Positions 54,955-60,991 of a stretch of 64,000 nucleotides of DNA are shown piece by piece. Numbering within the stretch: the stretch's first letter is position 1; every line of letters starts with the position of its first letter. The stretch is from Bacteroidales bacterium UBA2800 (GTDB taxonomy: Bacteria; Bacteroidota; Bacteroidia; Bacteroidales; Paludibacteraceae), in contig DEHM01000012.1 of the NCBI GenBank assembly GCA_002351925.1, forward strand, positions 21,666-85,665, written 5' to 3'. Below the pieces are notes generated by a model. That model was not told the DNA's origin. It made no database searches and worked only from the letters and a program-made list of their open reading frames with translations. The position numbers and the translations under genes are program-made.

Positions 54955-55640
54955 AACGTCTGCTCTACATATGGCTCCTTGTCCTCTGCTGCGGATGTGA
55001 CGTCATTCGCGAGAACGACCGCTTTCTGCCCATTGACACCCCTGCCGATGAGCGGGCACATGTGCTGCTCGACTTCACCGGTTTCCTCTGCGTCAACTGC
55101 CCTACTGCGGCCGAACGGGCGCACGACTTGCAGCAGCTCTACCCGGGACGCCTATACGTCGTCTCGCTTCATCCTGCTTCTAATCCCTTCACCCAGGGAC
55201 TCTACGACTATACCTGCCCTGCTGCCGACAGTATCTATCGCCGGATGGGCGGCACGGCCTCCACACCTTTCCCCGCCGGCAATGTGGACATGACGCCCTA
55301 TGAGGGCGAGTGGTTTGCCGACCTGTCGGAGTGGCCTACCATGGTCTATCGCGCCATGCAGGACACCGCCGCCGTGCCGCCTGTCGACCGGCTGCGGACC
55401 ACCTACTGGCTCATAGAAGACAGCGTGCTCGGCGCACAAAGGATGCCCGACGGATCGGTCAACACCAGCTACTACCACCGCCATCTGTTGCGCGGCGCGT
55501 GGGACAGTACCGACGACATCGTCGTACCCGAGGGCTGCAATACCGACCGGCTCTACCTGCTCACGCTCTATCTCGACCCCAAAGACAACAAAATCTTACA
55601 TGCATATGAAACTACTTTTCGTTCTCTCTCTCATCCTTAA
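54948..55640 (+). CDS. Omp28-like lipoprotein with CxxC
   Basis: A 230-residue protein with a lipoprotein-like signal (LLVLCCGC, lipid site probably Cys17). A thioredoxin-like N-terminal part has LLDFTGFLCVNCPTAAE, with Cys48 and Cys51 where Omp28 proteins have their pair. The second half is a beta domain. ATG at 54948 overlaps the DUF6029 stop by 7 bases. Confidence 0.72.
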   Translation: MVKRLLYIWLLVLCCGCDVIRENDRFLPIDTPADERAHVLLDFTGFLCVNCPTAAERAHDLQQLYPGRLYVVSLHPASNPFTQGLYDYTCPAADSIYRRMGGTASTPFPAGNVDMTPYEGEWFADLSEWPTMVYRAMQDTAAVPPVDRLRTTYWLIEDSVLGAQRMPDGSVNTSYYHRHLLRGAWDSTDDIVVPEGCNTDRLYLLTLYLDPKDNKILHAYETTFRSLSHP

Positions 55641-56112
55641 CATCGCCGGCTACGGCGACGTGCCCGCCGAAGGTGCGGAGATCACCGTCAACGAGGCGCA
55701 GCTCGACATCCTCACCGGCGAGCCGACGATGGAGCTCAGCGGCAATCTGCTCTGCGAGACCGTCGAACCGCTCACCGTCTCTCTCACGCGCTCGGCAACC
55801 GGACTGGTCGACCAGTTCTGCTGCGCCGAGCAATGTATCAACGGCAACGGCCAACAGAGCGAGTCGCTCCTGTTCTCGCCTGTCGGCATCACCGACTGGT
55901 TTATCCACTATGTCCCCGCGCCGGGCTCCTATGAGACCATCGTCTATCGCTTCGACGATGGCACCGACCAGCCCTGTGTCCTCACTGTCCATTTCGACTA
56001 CACGGCGCAGGCCCTCCCTGCTACATCTGCCGAAGAGACCGCCCCGCGCAAGATCCTGCGCAACGGTATCCTCTATATCATTCGTAACCAACAAACTTAC
56101 ACTGTCTTATGA
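55606..56112 (+). CDS. Small secreted protein with LYIIR tail
   Basis: A 168-residue protein (ATG at 55606; 55600 is also possible). Signal peptide MKLLFVLSLILNIAGYG. Beta-rich, with CCAEQC in the middle, and a C-terminal tail RKILRNGILYIIRNQQTY that closely matches the tail of the glycan-binding protein at 26711. Its first 35 bases overlap the preceding gene. Family not recognised; position suggests it is part of the Omp28 set. Confidence 0.62.
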   Translation: MKLLFVLSLILNIAGYGDVPAEGAEITVNEAQLDILTGEPTMELSGNLLCETVEPLTVSLTRSATGLVDQFCCAEQCINGNGQQSESLLFSPVGITDWFIHYVPAPGSYETIVYRFDDGTDQPCVLTVHFDYTAQALPATSAEETAPRKILRNGILYIIRNQQTYTVL

Positions 56113-57485
56113 AACGCATATCCCTTTTAGCGCTTAGCTTTTCCCTCTTAGTTCTTGTTCTAGCCTCCTGTTCTTCCAACGATCCGGTTGCACCTATCCC
56201 CGACTCTTTCCCGCGCAAGCACCTTATCGAGGAGTTCACCGGCCAGGGCTGTGGCTACTGCCCCTATGGCATGAATTGTATCCACGAGTTCATGGACGCC
56301 GACACCAACTACGTGCTTATTCTCCACCACTACGGCTATCAGGCCGACCATTTCTCGGTGGCAGGCAGTAAGACCATCACGTCGGCCCTCAAGGTCAGCG
56401 GTGCACCCTCTATGGCTATCGACCGCGCCAAGACCAAATATGGCAGCCAGAGTGCAGTCGTCTTCCATCCGGGCTATCTGGAGAATGTGAAGAAGACGCA
56501 GTTCGCTACTACCACCTACGCCTCTGTCCTTATCAACAACACCTACGATGCCGACAGCCGCACGCTCAACGTCCATGTCTCCGGAGCACTCGCTACGACC
56601 GATGCACCGGCGCTCTACCTCACCGTGCTCGTCAAGGAGTCCGGCATGATCGACTCCCAGGCCGATTATTATAACACCTTCGAGGGCTGGCAGGAGTTCC
56701 GCCACGCTAACGCCGTACGCGCCTACCTCTCGGCGCCCAAGGGCGATGCGGTCGATATCCTCAACCAGCGTTACAGCGCCGACTACAGCCTCACGCTCAA
56801 CGCCAAATGGGTGCCCGAGAACTGTATGGTGGTGGCCTTCCTCTCCGAGGACTTCCAGCCCGTCGTACAGGCCGAGCAACGCCCTGTCGTAGCCAGTACT
56901 ACCGGCGGTGCCGACATCCTCCATGGCGGTATCACGCGCGTCCCCGTGCCCGACTACTATCCCGAGCCGGATGCTACCCAAGGCCCCGGTGACATATCCG
57001 GCAACCGCTCCGAGACGCTCAGCGCAGCTTCGGCTTCTTATACGCAATACGCATCGCAGGGCATTACCCTCTGGCAGATTCAGGCCTACAATACCGATGC
57101 GCTTGTTAGCGTGTCGGGCACCCAGTGTGTCCCCTTTGCCTGGATCTATTTCCTGGCGCCCTATAACGCAACGCCCACGCTGCCGGAGGGCACGTTCCCT
57201 GTTAGCACTTCCCAAGACCCCGGAACCGTCTTAGCCGGCGAGCGTGATGATGATAACTTCCAGATCAACGGTAGTATGTTCTATTTCACCGGCTATTCCT
57301 ATTTCCGGCAGGGCTACCTCGATCCGAGGGCACAATGGCTCATCTCGGATGGCGAGTTGACCATCTCGGACGATGGTTGGACGCTCTCCGGCCATGCCCG
57401 CAACGGCGCCGAAATCCACCTCGAAGGTCCCAAGCCTACCGAGACTGCCAATGCCCCCAAACACGTTCCCTTACGCGACAAATAG
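56109..57485 (+). CDS. Omp28-related outer-membrane lipoprotein
   Basis: A 458-residue protein. Signal ends LVLASC (lipid site Cys21). An Omp28/thioredoxin-like N-terminal domain has EEFTGQGCGYCPYG, Cys48 and Cys51, and GAPSMAIDR with a Pro region. A C-terminal beta domain follows (SGTQCVPFAWIYF). Omp28 was first seen as a surface protein of Porphyromonas; its function is still open. Last gene of the long plus-strand array. Confidence 0.85.
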   Translation: MKRISLLALSFSLLVLVLASCSSNDPVAPIPDSFPRKHLIEEFTGQGCGYCPYGMNCIHEFMDADTNYVLILHHYGYQADHFSVAGSKTITSALKVSGAPSMAIDRAKTKYGSQSAVVFHPGYLENVKKTQFATTTYASVLINNTYDADSRTLNVHVSGALATTDAPALYLTVLVKESGMIDSQADYYNTFEGWQEFRHANAVRAYLSAPKGDAVDILNQRYSADYSLTLNAKWVPENCMVVAFLSEDFQPVVQAEQRPVVASTTGGADILHGGITRVPVPDYYPEPDATQGPGDISGNRSETLSAASASYTQYASQGITLWQIQAYNTDALVSVSGTQCVPFAWIYFLAPYNATPTLPEGTFPVSTSQDPGTVLAGERDDDNFQINGSMFYFTGYSYFRQGYLDPRAQWLISDGELTISDDGWTLSGHARNGAEIHLEGPKPTETANAPKHVPLRDK

Positions 57486-57492
57486 TTTCTTG

Positions 57493-57518
57493 AAAAAAGC
57501 GTCTCCGGGCGCTTTTTT
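57493..57518. terminator. Intrinsic terminator after the long gene array
   Basis: A-run, stem GCGTC-TCCG-GGCGC and T-run 8 bases past the Omp28 stop. The A and T runs on both sides let it act for the convergent cupin gene as well. Confidence 0.85.
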
Positions 57519-57525
57519 CTATTTA

Positions 57526-57541
57526 TTTTTTTTGGGGGGGG
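57526..57541. repeat. T8-G8 homopolymer pair
   Basis: Eight T followed by eight G in the spacer between convergent genes. No coding frame uses it. Confidence 0.9.
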
Positions 57542-57617
57542 AATCGTTTTTCCGGAAGATACAATGATGTGTGAGAATTGCATAGCAATAATCGACAGAG
57601 CGTAGCGGCGGAGTACA

Positions 57618-58295
57618 CTACTCTGTTTCGCCGGAGAGTTGGGCGTATAGGTCAAGCCCTTTTGCTGTGAGGCGATAGGCTTGTTCGGGTTTGTTCGGTA
57701 CTGATGCGTACGCAAAGTCGATTAGACCTCGCTCCCAACACGGTTTCCAGTAGTTATATACGAAGATACAGCGGCTCTTCTGCCTCAATCCTACGTCTGC
57801 AACCAATTGACGACGCGGTAGGACTTTCTTTCCAAGTGCCAAAACCAATTTATATACGCGTGCCTCTTCCTTATCTTTTGGTACAAGATGCGGTTTCTGT
57901 TGAGAGGTTGTTTTGTCTGCTTCGTGCTTCTGTTCATGCTCCATTTCAGGATGTTGGATGGTGATCTCTTGATCGGGAGAGGAGAAGTAGAACATGTTAA
58001 GAATGACGGGTTTACGGCCTCTATTCTCGCCGCGATGAATGGTGCCAATGACTTCAACCAACACCTCGCCTTCATAGAATGTTTTCTCAGAACCATCTTG
58101 ACAGACGATGGTTAACTCACCTTGCTGCACGATGCCATAGTTAACGACGGTATGGTGATGCCAGCCGGTCTTAGCGCCGATGGGGAAGTCTAAACGAATA
58201 ACGCGCAATTCAGGTCTTCCTCGAGGAAAATCCGGAAGGATGGCACCATCCCAACTCTGCGAAGTACGAATCAGTTCAGTAGTCTTAATTGTCAT
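57618..58295 (-). CDS. Cupin protein with C-terminal winged-helix domain
   Basis: A 225-residue fusion. Residues 1-105 are a cupin (GWHHHTVVNYGIVQQGELTI with metal His pair, EGEVLVEVIGTIHRGENRG). After a Lys/Glu-rich linker (about 108-140), residues 145-220 form a winged-helix region (VYKLVLALGKKVLPRRQLVADVGLRQKS, YRLTAKGLDLY) like that closing Fic and AAA_4 proteins. Perhaps a ligand-sensing regulator. Start at 58295 is chosen because upstream frame is repeat DNA and the promoter is at 58355-58385. Confidence 0.75.
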   Translation of the reverse strand: MTIKTTELIRTSQSWDGAILPDFPRGRPELRVIRLDFPIGAKTGWHHHTVVNYGIVQQGELTIVCQDGSEKTFYEGEVLVEVIGTIHRGENRGRKPVILNMFYFSSPDQEITIQHPEMEHEQKHEADKTTSQQKPHLVPKDKEEARVYKLVLALGKKVLPRRQLVADVGLRQKSRCIFVYNYWKPCWERGLIDFAYASVPNKPEQAYRLTAKGLDLYAQLSGETE

Positions 58296-58354
58296 AATGG
58301 TGTGTGGTTGATTTCTTAGCCCAGAGGGCACGATTAACTTACGATTTTCGGGTG

Positions 58355-58385
58355 CAAAGGTACGAAAAATAATTGACGCGTGCAA
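58355..58385 (-). promoter_or_regulatory. Promoter of the cupin-winged-helix gene
   Basis: Minus strand: CTTGCACGCGTC (-33) and TACCTTTG (58362-58355), 20 bp apart. The -33 box is made of the first bases of the repeat element that begins at 58380. Confidence 0.72.
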
Positions 58386-58850
58386 GAGATTGGGGCAAAA
58401 AAATACAAGCCAGGTTGTTTTGTAAGAAAAATAAATACAAGCACAAGAAGGATGGCTTGTATTTATTTGGGGGATGAGTGGATGGGTAGTATGAAAAAAG
58501 ATACAAGCCCCAAAAAGGGGAAAGGGGAAAAAGATACAAGCCCAAAAAGGGGAAAGGGGAAAAAGATACAAGCCCAAAAAGGGGGACAGGGGAAAAAGAT
58601 ACAAGCTATAACCCGGAATCAGAAAAAAAAGATACAAGCTAAAAAAAGGGGACAGCGGAAAAAGATACAAGCCAAAAAAGGGGGAAAGGGGAAAGGGGAA
58701 AAAGATACAAGCTATAACCCGGGATCAGAAAAAAAGATACAAGCCCAAAAAGGGGGAAGGGGGAAAAAGATACAAGCTATGACCCGGAATCAGAAAAAAA
58801 AAGATACAAGCTATAACCCGGAATCAGAAAAAAAGATACAAGCTATAACC
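58380..58850. repeat. Repeat element copy 1: leader plus eleven 33-bp iterons
   Basis: A 129-base leader (58380-58508), shared with the copy at 60421, holds a perfect 14-bp inverted repeat (AAATAAATACAAGC at 58429 and its complement at 58455-58468). It runs into an array where ATACAAGC recurs at 58501, 58534, 58566, 58599, 58632, 58665, 58705, 58737, 58770, 58804 and 58836, mostly 32-34 bases apart. Units are of two kinds: a purine-rich one (AAAAAGGGGAAAGGGG) and one with TATAACCCGGAATCAG. An open frame of Lys-rich low complexity runs through it (58380-58928), but shifts between units make it unlikely to be a gene. Confidence 0.9.
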
Positions 58851-58855
58851 CGGCT

Positions 58856-59020
58856 CAAAAAGTGTCAGACCTCGATGAAAAAGTGTCAGACCCGACTCAA
58901 AAAGTGTCAGACCTCGATGAAAAAGTAACAGACCTCGATGAAAAAGTGTCAGACCCGACTCAAAAAGTGTCAGACCTCGATGAAAAAGTAACAGAGCAGA
59001 CGGAAAAAGTATCTGAGCAA
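58856..59020 (+). repeat. 21-bp tandem repeat coding heptads
   Basis: About eight 21-base units (AAAAAGTGTCAGACCTCGATG type) that encode KVSDLDE, KVSDPTQ, KVTDLDE and related heptads. It forms the N-terminal part of the RhuM-like fragment. Confidence 0.9.
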
Positions 59021-59254
59021 GCCGAAGACAAAGCTGAAGGTGTACAAGTCTTCTACAAAGACGAGTCAATCTGGGCGACACAAAAGGCTATGGCTATGCT
59101 TTTTGACTGCTCAACGGATAATATAGGTGTGCACCTGAAGAACATCTTTGAGAGTGGCGAATTACAACAGGAGGCAACTACCGAGAAAATTTCGGTAGTT
59201 CAAATCAGACGGGCTTCGGCTCGTCTTTTTTGTGGCATTTTCGTTGCAATATAA
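58862..59254 (+). pseudogene. Truncated RhuM/DNA-binding-like protein with heptad-repeat N-terminus
   Basis: A 130-codon frame, GTG start. Residues 1-60 are coiled-coil-like heptads. Residues about 62-110 match the N-terminal domain of virulence RhuM family proteins (FYKDESIWATQKAMAMLF, NIGVHLKNIFESGEL, TEKISVVQ). Immediately after KISVVQ, where RhuM proteins go on for over 200 residues, the frame runs into an intrinsic terminator and stops. It is therefore a remnant or a shortened stand-alone domain. No promoter was found directly before it. Confidence 0.65.
59207..59231 (+). terminator. Intrinsic terminator with UUCG loop
   Basis: AGACGGGC-TTCG-GCTCGTCT followed by TTTTT. It sits inside the end of the RhuM-like frame, so that frame's last codons are probably former non-coding DNA. 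Confidence 0.82.
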
Positions 59255-59272
59255 ACTTTCTACCACAAAAAC

Positions 59273-59355
59273 TTGCATATATCAAAAAAATGTAGTACCT
59301 TCGACCAACTACCCTAAAAGGGAACCCCTCGAAGCTACGTTCGCACTTTGGTGCA
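59273..59355 (+). repeat. Duplicated promoter-like segment B (copy 1)
   Basis: TTGCATATATC, 19 bp, then TACCTTCG (59296-59303), a promoter with TTTG changed to TTCG, followed by ACCAACTACCC and, after a gap, CCTCGAAGCTACGTTCGCAC. The same blocks recur at 60276-60425 with extra DNA between them. Confidence 0.75.
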
Positions 59356-59458
59356 AACTCCAAGAATTTATGCAAAAAAATCACGCTTGTGCAAGCACAG
59401 ACTACTTTTTGGCTTAAAATCTTGCAAATTTGAAAATTTTGTAGTACCTTTGCAGCCG
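59351..59458 (+). repeat. Duplicated segment A (copy 1) carrying an inverted repeat and promoter
   Basis: About 108 bases nearly identical to 60647-60755: GTGCAAACTCCAAG, the inner palindrome TGTGC-AA-GCACA, TTAAAATCTTGCAAATTTG and the promoter -7 box TACCTTTG. Confidence 0.88.
59422..59452 (+). promoter_or_regulatory. Promoter before the ATPase pseudogene
   Basis: TTGCAAATTTG (-33) and TACCTTTG (59445-59452), 19 bp between TTGC and TA. It lies at the end of duplicated segment A. Confidence 0.75.
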
Positions 59459-59464
59459 AAAATG

Positions 59465-59550
59465 TTGGAAAAACGGACAAAATACCGTCAAAACACATTG
59501 GAAAAACGGACAAAATACCATCAAAACATGTTGGAAAAACGGACAAAATA
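59465..59550 (+). repeat. 33-bp tandem repeat, 2.6 copies
   Basis: Units start at 59465, 59498 and 59531 (TTGGAAAAACGGACAAAATA followed by CCRTCAAAACA). It forms the leader before the ATPase pseudogene. Confidence 0.93.
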
Positions 59551-59561
59551 AAGAACTTAGT

Positions 59562-60159
59562 ATGCTTAAAAGACACATTGATAGCGTGTTAGATAGTCAT
59601 TATGCATCTACTCGCAAAGCACTCTAATAGTTTTGTGTGGTTACGCGATGCGGACATGGCGCTTTCTACCTATAACGTAGAAGAACCGCGTGTGCCCCTT
59701 AAACTGAATGAGCTGCGCAATCTGTTTAAGTTATTCCAAAACGATGTAGGACTATTAGCCTCGCAATATGTAGGGGGTATCCAATTGCAAATCTTGCAAG
59801 GCGATGTGTGCATCAATAATGGTGCTATCTATGAGAATGCCGTTGCTCAGGAGCTGTATGCGCACGGATGGAATCTATACTATTTCAACAGCAAGAAACA
59901 AGGTGAGGTGGATTTTCTGTTGGAGCAAGATGCGGAGGTTATTCCTTTGGAAGTGAAGTCCGGAAAGGATTATCAGCGGCATGTAGCATTAACTAATCTA
60001 CTTGCCAATGACGAGTATGGCATCAAGCGTGCTATTGTGCTCAGTAACAGCAATATAGAAGTACGTGGCAAAATCCTTTATGCACCTGTTTATATGACCA
60101 TGTTCCTGCACCATCGTCCGTCCGATAGACCAATGATTTATCATCCGGAATTGCCATAA
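59562..60159 (+). pseudogene. DUF4143-type ATPase with the AAA domain deleted
   Basis: The first 21 codons (59562: MLKRHIDSVLDSHYASTRKA) look like the start of AAA_14/DUF4143 ATPases, then hit a stop. In a shifted frame from 59602 the sequence continues with the C-terminal DUF4143 half: WLRDADMALSTYNVEEP, KLFQNDVGLLASQY, NNGAIYENAVAQEL, YYFNSKKQGEVDFLLEQD and IPLEVKSGKDYQRHVAL, the last like a nuclease-type core. The Walker A and B region, about 200 codons, is missing. The gene was probably cut by an internal deletion; the 185-residue C-terminal frame could still be translated from ATG 59602. Confidence 0.78.
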
Positions 60160-60275
60160 AGCAACCTCCTTTTGATTTACGATTTCTGCGGAGAACAAAT
60201 CTACGCTTGGTAAATAAACGACCATCGACAGCCCTTGCATGGACTAACGACCAACGACAAAAAAAAATTTTTTTC

Positions 60276-60425
60276 TTGCACATGTGCAAAAAAAGTGTAC
60301 CTTCGACCAACTACCCTTGTATTATATTAAGATATATTAAGAGAAACTATCCTAGGCGGAGGCCGCTCCTTCCATTCCGTTGGAAGGATGCTCCGCCCTC
60401 GAAGCTACGTTCGCACTTTGGTGCA
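60276..60425 (+). repeat. Duplicated promoter-like segment B (copy 2)
   Basis: TTGCACATGTG, 18 bp, TACCTTCG (60298-60305), ACCAACTACCC, then an insert of about 80 bases containing a long hairpin, then CCTCGAAGCTACGTTCGCAC as in copy 1. Confidence 0.75.
60355..60397. other. Long two-part stem-loop
   Basis: Outer stem GGCGGAG/CTCCGCC (60355-60361 and 60391-60397), inner stem CCTTCCA/TGGAAGG (60368-60374 and 60381-60387) with a 6-base loop. Present only in copy 2 of segment B. Confidence 0.7.
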
Positions 60426-60626
60426 AGAGATTGGGGCAAAAAAAATACAAGCCAGGTTGTTTTGTAAGAAAAAAAAATACAAGCATATGAAGGGTGGCTT
60501 GTATTTATTTGGGGGAAGAGTGGATGGGTTGTATAAAAAAAGATACAAGCTATAACCCGGAATCAGGGAAAAAAGATACAAGCAAAAAAGGGGACAGGAA
60601 AAAAAGATACAAGCTACAAGCCGTAC
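60421..60626. repeat. Repeat element copy 2: leader plus three iterons
   Basis: Same leader as at 58380 (GTGCAAGAGATTGGGGC..., GGCTTGTATTTATTTGGGGG, GATGGGTTGTAT), then ATACAAGC iterons at 60543, 60576 and 60607. Shorter array than copy 1, so the iteron number varies between copies. No gene lies in 60160-60991. Confidence 0.9.
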
Positions 60627-60646
60627 TGGTGTAAAAAGAGAGTTTT

Positions 60647-60755
60647 GTGCAAACTCCAAGATTTTAAGCAAACAAAATCACACTTGTGCAAGCACAGACA
60701 ATTTTTTTGCTTAAAATCTTGCAAATTTGAAAAATTTGTAGTACCTTTGCAGCCG
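60647..60755 (+). repeat. Duplicated segment A (copy 2)
   Basis: Second copy of 59351-59458. Here the outer arms are a perfect 12-bp inverted repeat, AAGATTTTAAGC (60658-60669) and GCTTAAAATCTT (60709-60720), around the inner palindrome TGTGC-AA-GCACA. Confidence 0.88.
60719..60749 (+). promoter_or_regulatory. Orphan promoter in segment A copy 2
   Basis: TTGCAAATTTG (-33) and TACCTTTG (60742-60749), 19 bp between, followed by the palindrome CCTTTGC-N4-GCAAAGG (60744-60761). No convincing gene follows on the plus strand, so a non-coding transcript or a promoter that lost its gene is possible. Confidence 0.7.
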
Positions 60756-60890
60756 CAAAGGTTTGACACAATAAAACGACCGTTTAAATGGTGCAGGTTT
60801 TGTGTCTATCATTTTACATCACCAAACGGAGGGAAAAAGAGGTCTCAACGTGAGGCGTCTAGGACCGTTTGGCGATGCAAAAGTAGACAT

Positions 60891-60917
60891 AAAAAAAGCG
60901 CCCCTGAAGAGAGGCGC
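60891..60917 (-). terminator. Intrinsic terminator of the minus-strand operon
   Basis: Minus strand: GCGCCTC-N6-GGGGCGC stem with one G-T pair, then seven T. Lies 75 bases after the stop of the small gene at 60992. Confidence 0.8.
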
Positions 60918-60919
60918 AG

Positions 60920-60991
60920 AAACTCCGCGTATTCCGCAATTATTCCGCGAAATCTCCGCAAATACTCCGCGAAGACCGCAGAAATTCCGCG
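60920..60991. repeat. CCGC repeats with 11/9-bp spacing
   Basis: Seven CCGC cores at 60925, 60934, 60945, 60956, 60967, 60976 and 60987, spaced 9 or 11 bases, separated by A/T-rich bases (TCCGCGAAATC, TCCGCAAATAC). Confidence 0.82.

Noticed and set aside
57526..57541. Phase-variable T8-G8 tract
   Set aside because: Homopolymers can slip, but it lies between convergent gene ends past a terminator, so a change would switch no visible gene.
58500..58850. CRISPR-like array
   Set aside because: The 33-bp period covers unit plus the variable part; the constant core is only about 9-14 bases, the rest falls into two recurring types instead of unique spacers, and no cas gene is near.
58380..58928. 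Open frame of 182 codons rich in Lys
   Set aside because: It is low-complexity translation of the iterons, changes between KDTS and KIQA readings as unit length varies, and matches no protein I recognise.
60647..60761. Invertible promoter (inverton)
   Set aside because: The 12-bp inverted repeats enclose only 39 bases and do not contain the promoter, which lies outside; no site-specific recombinase gene is in the window.
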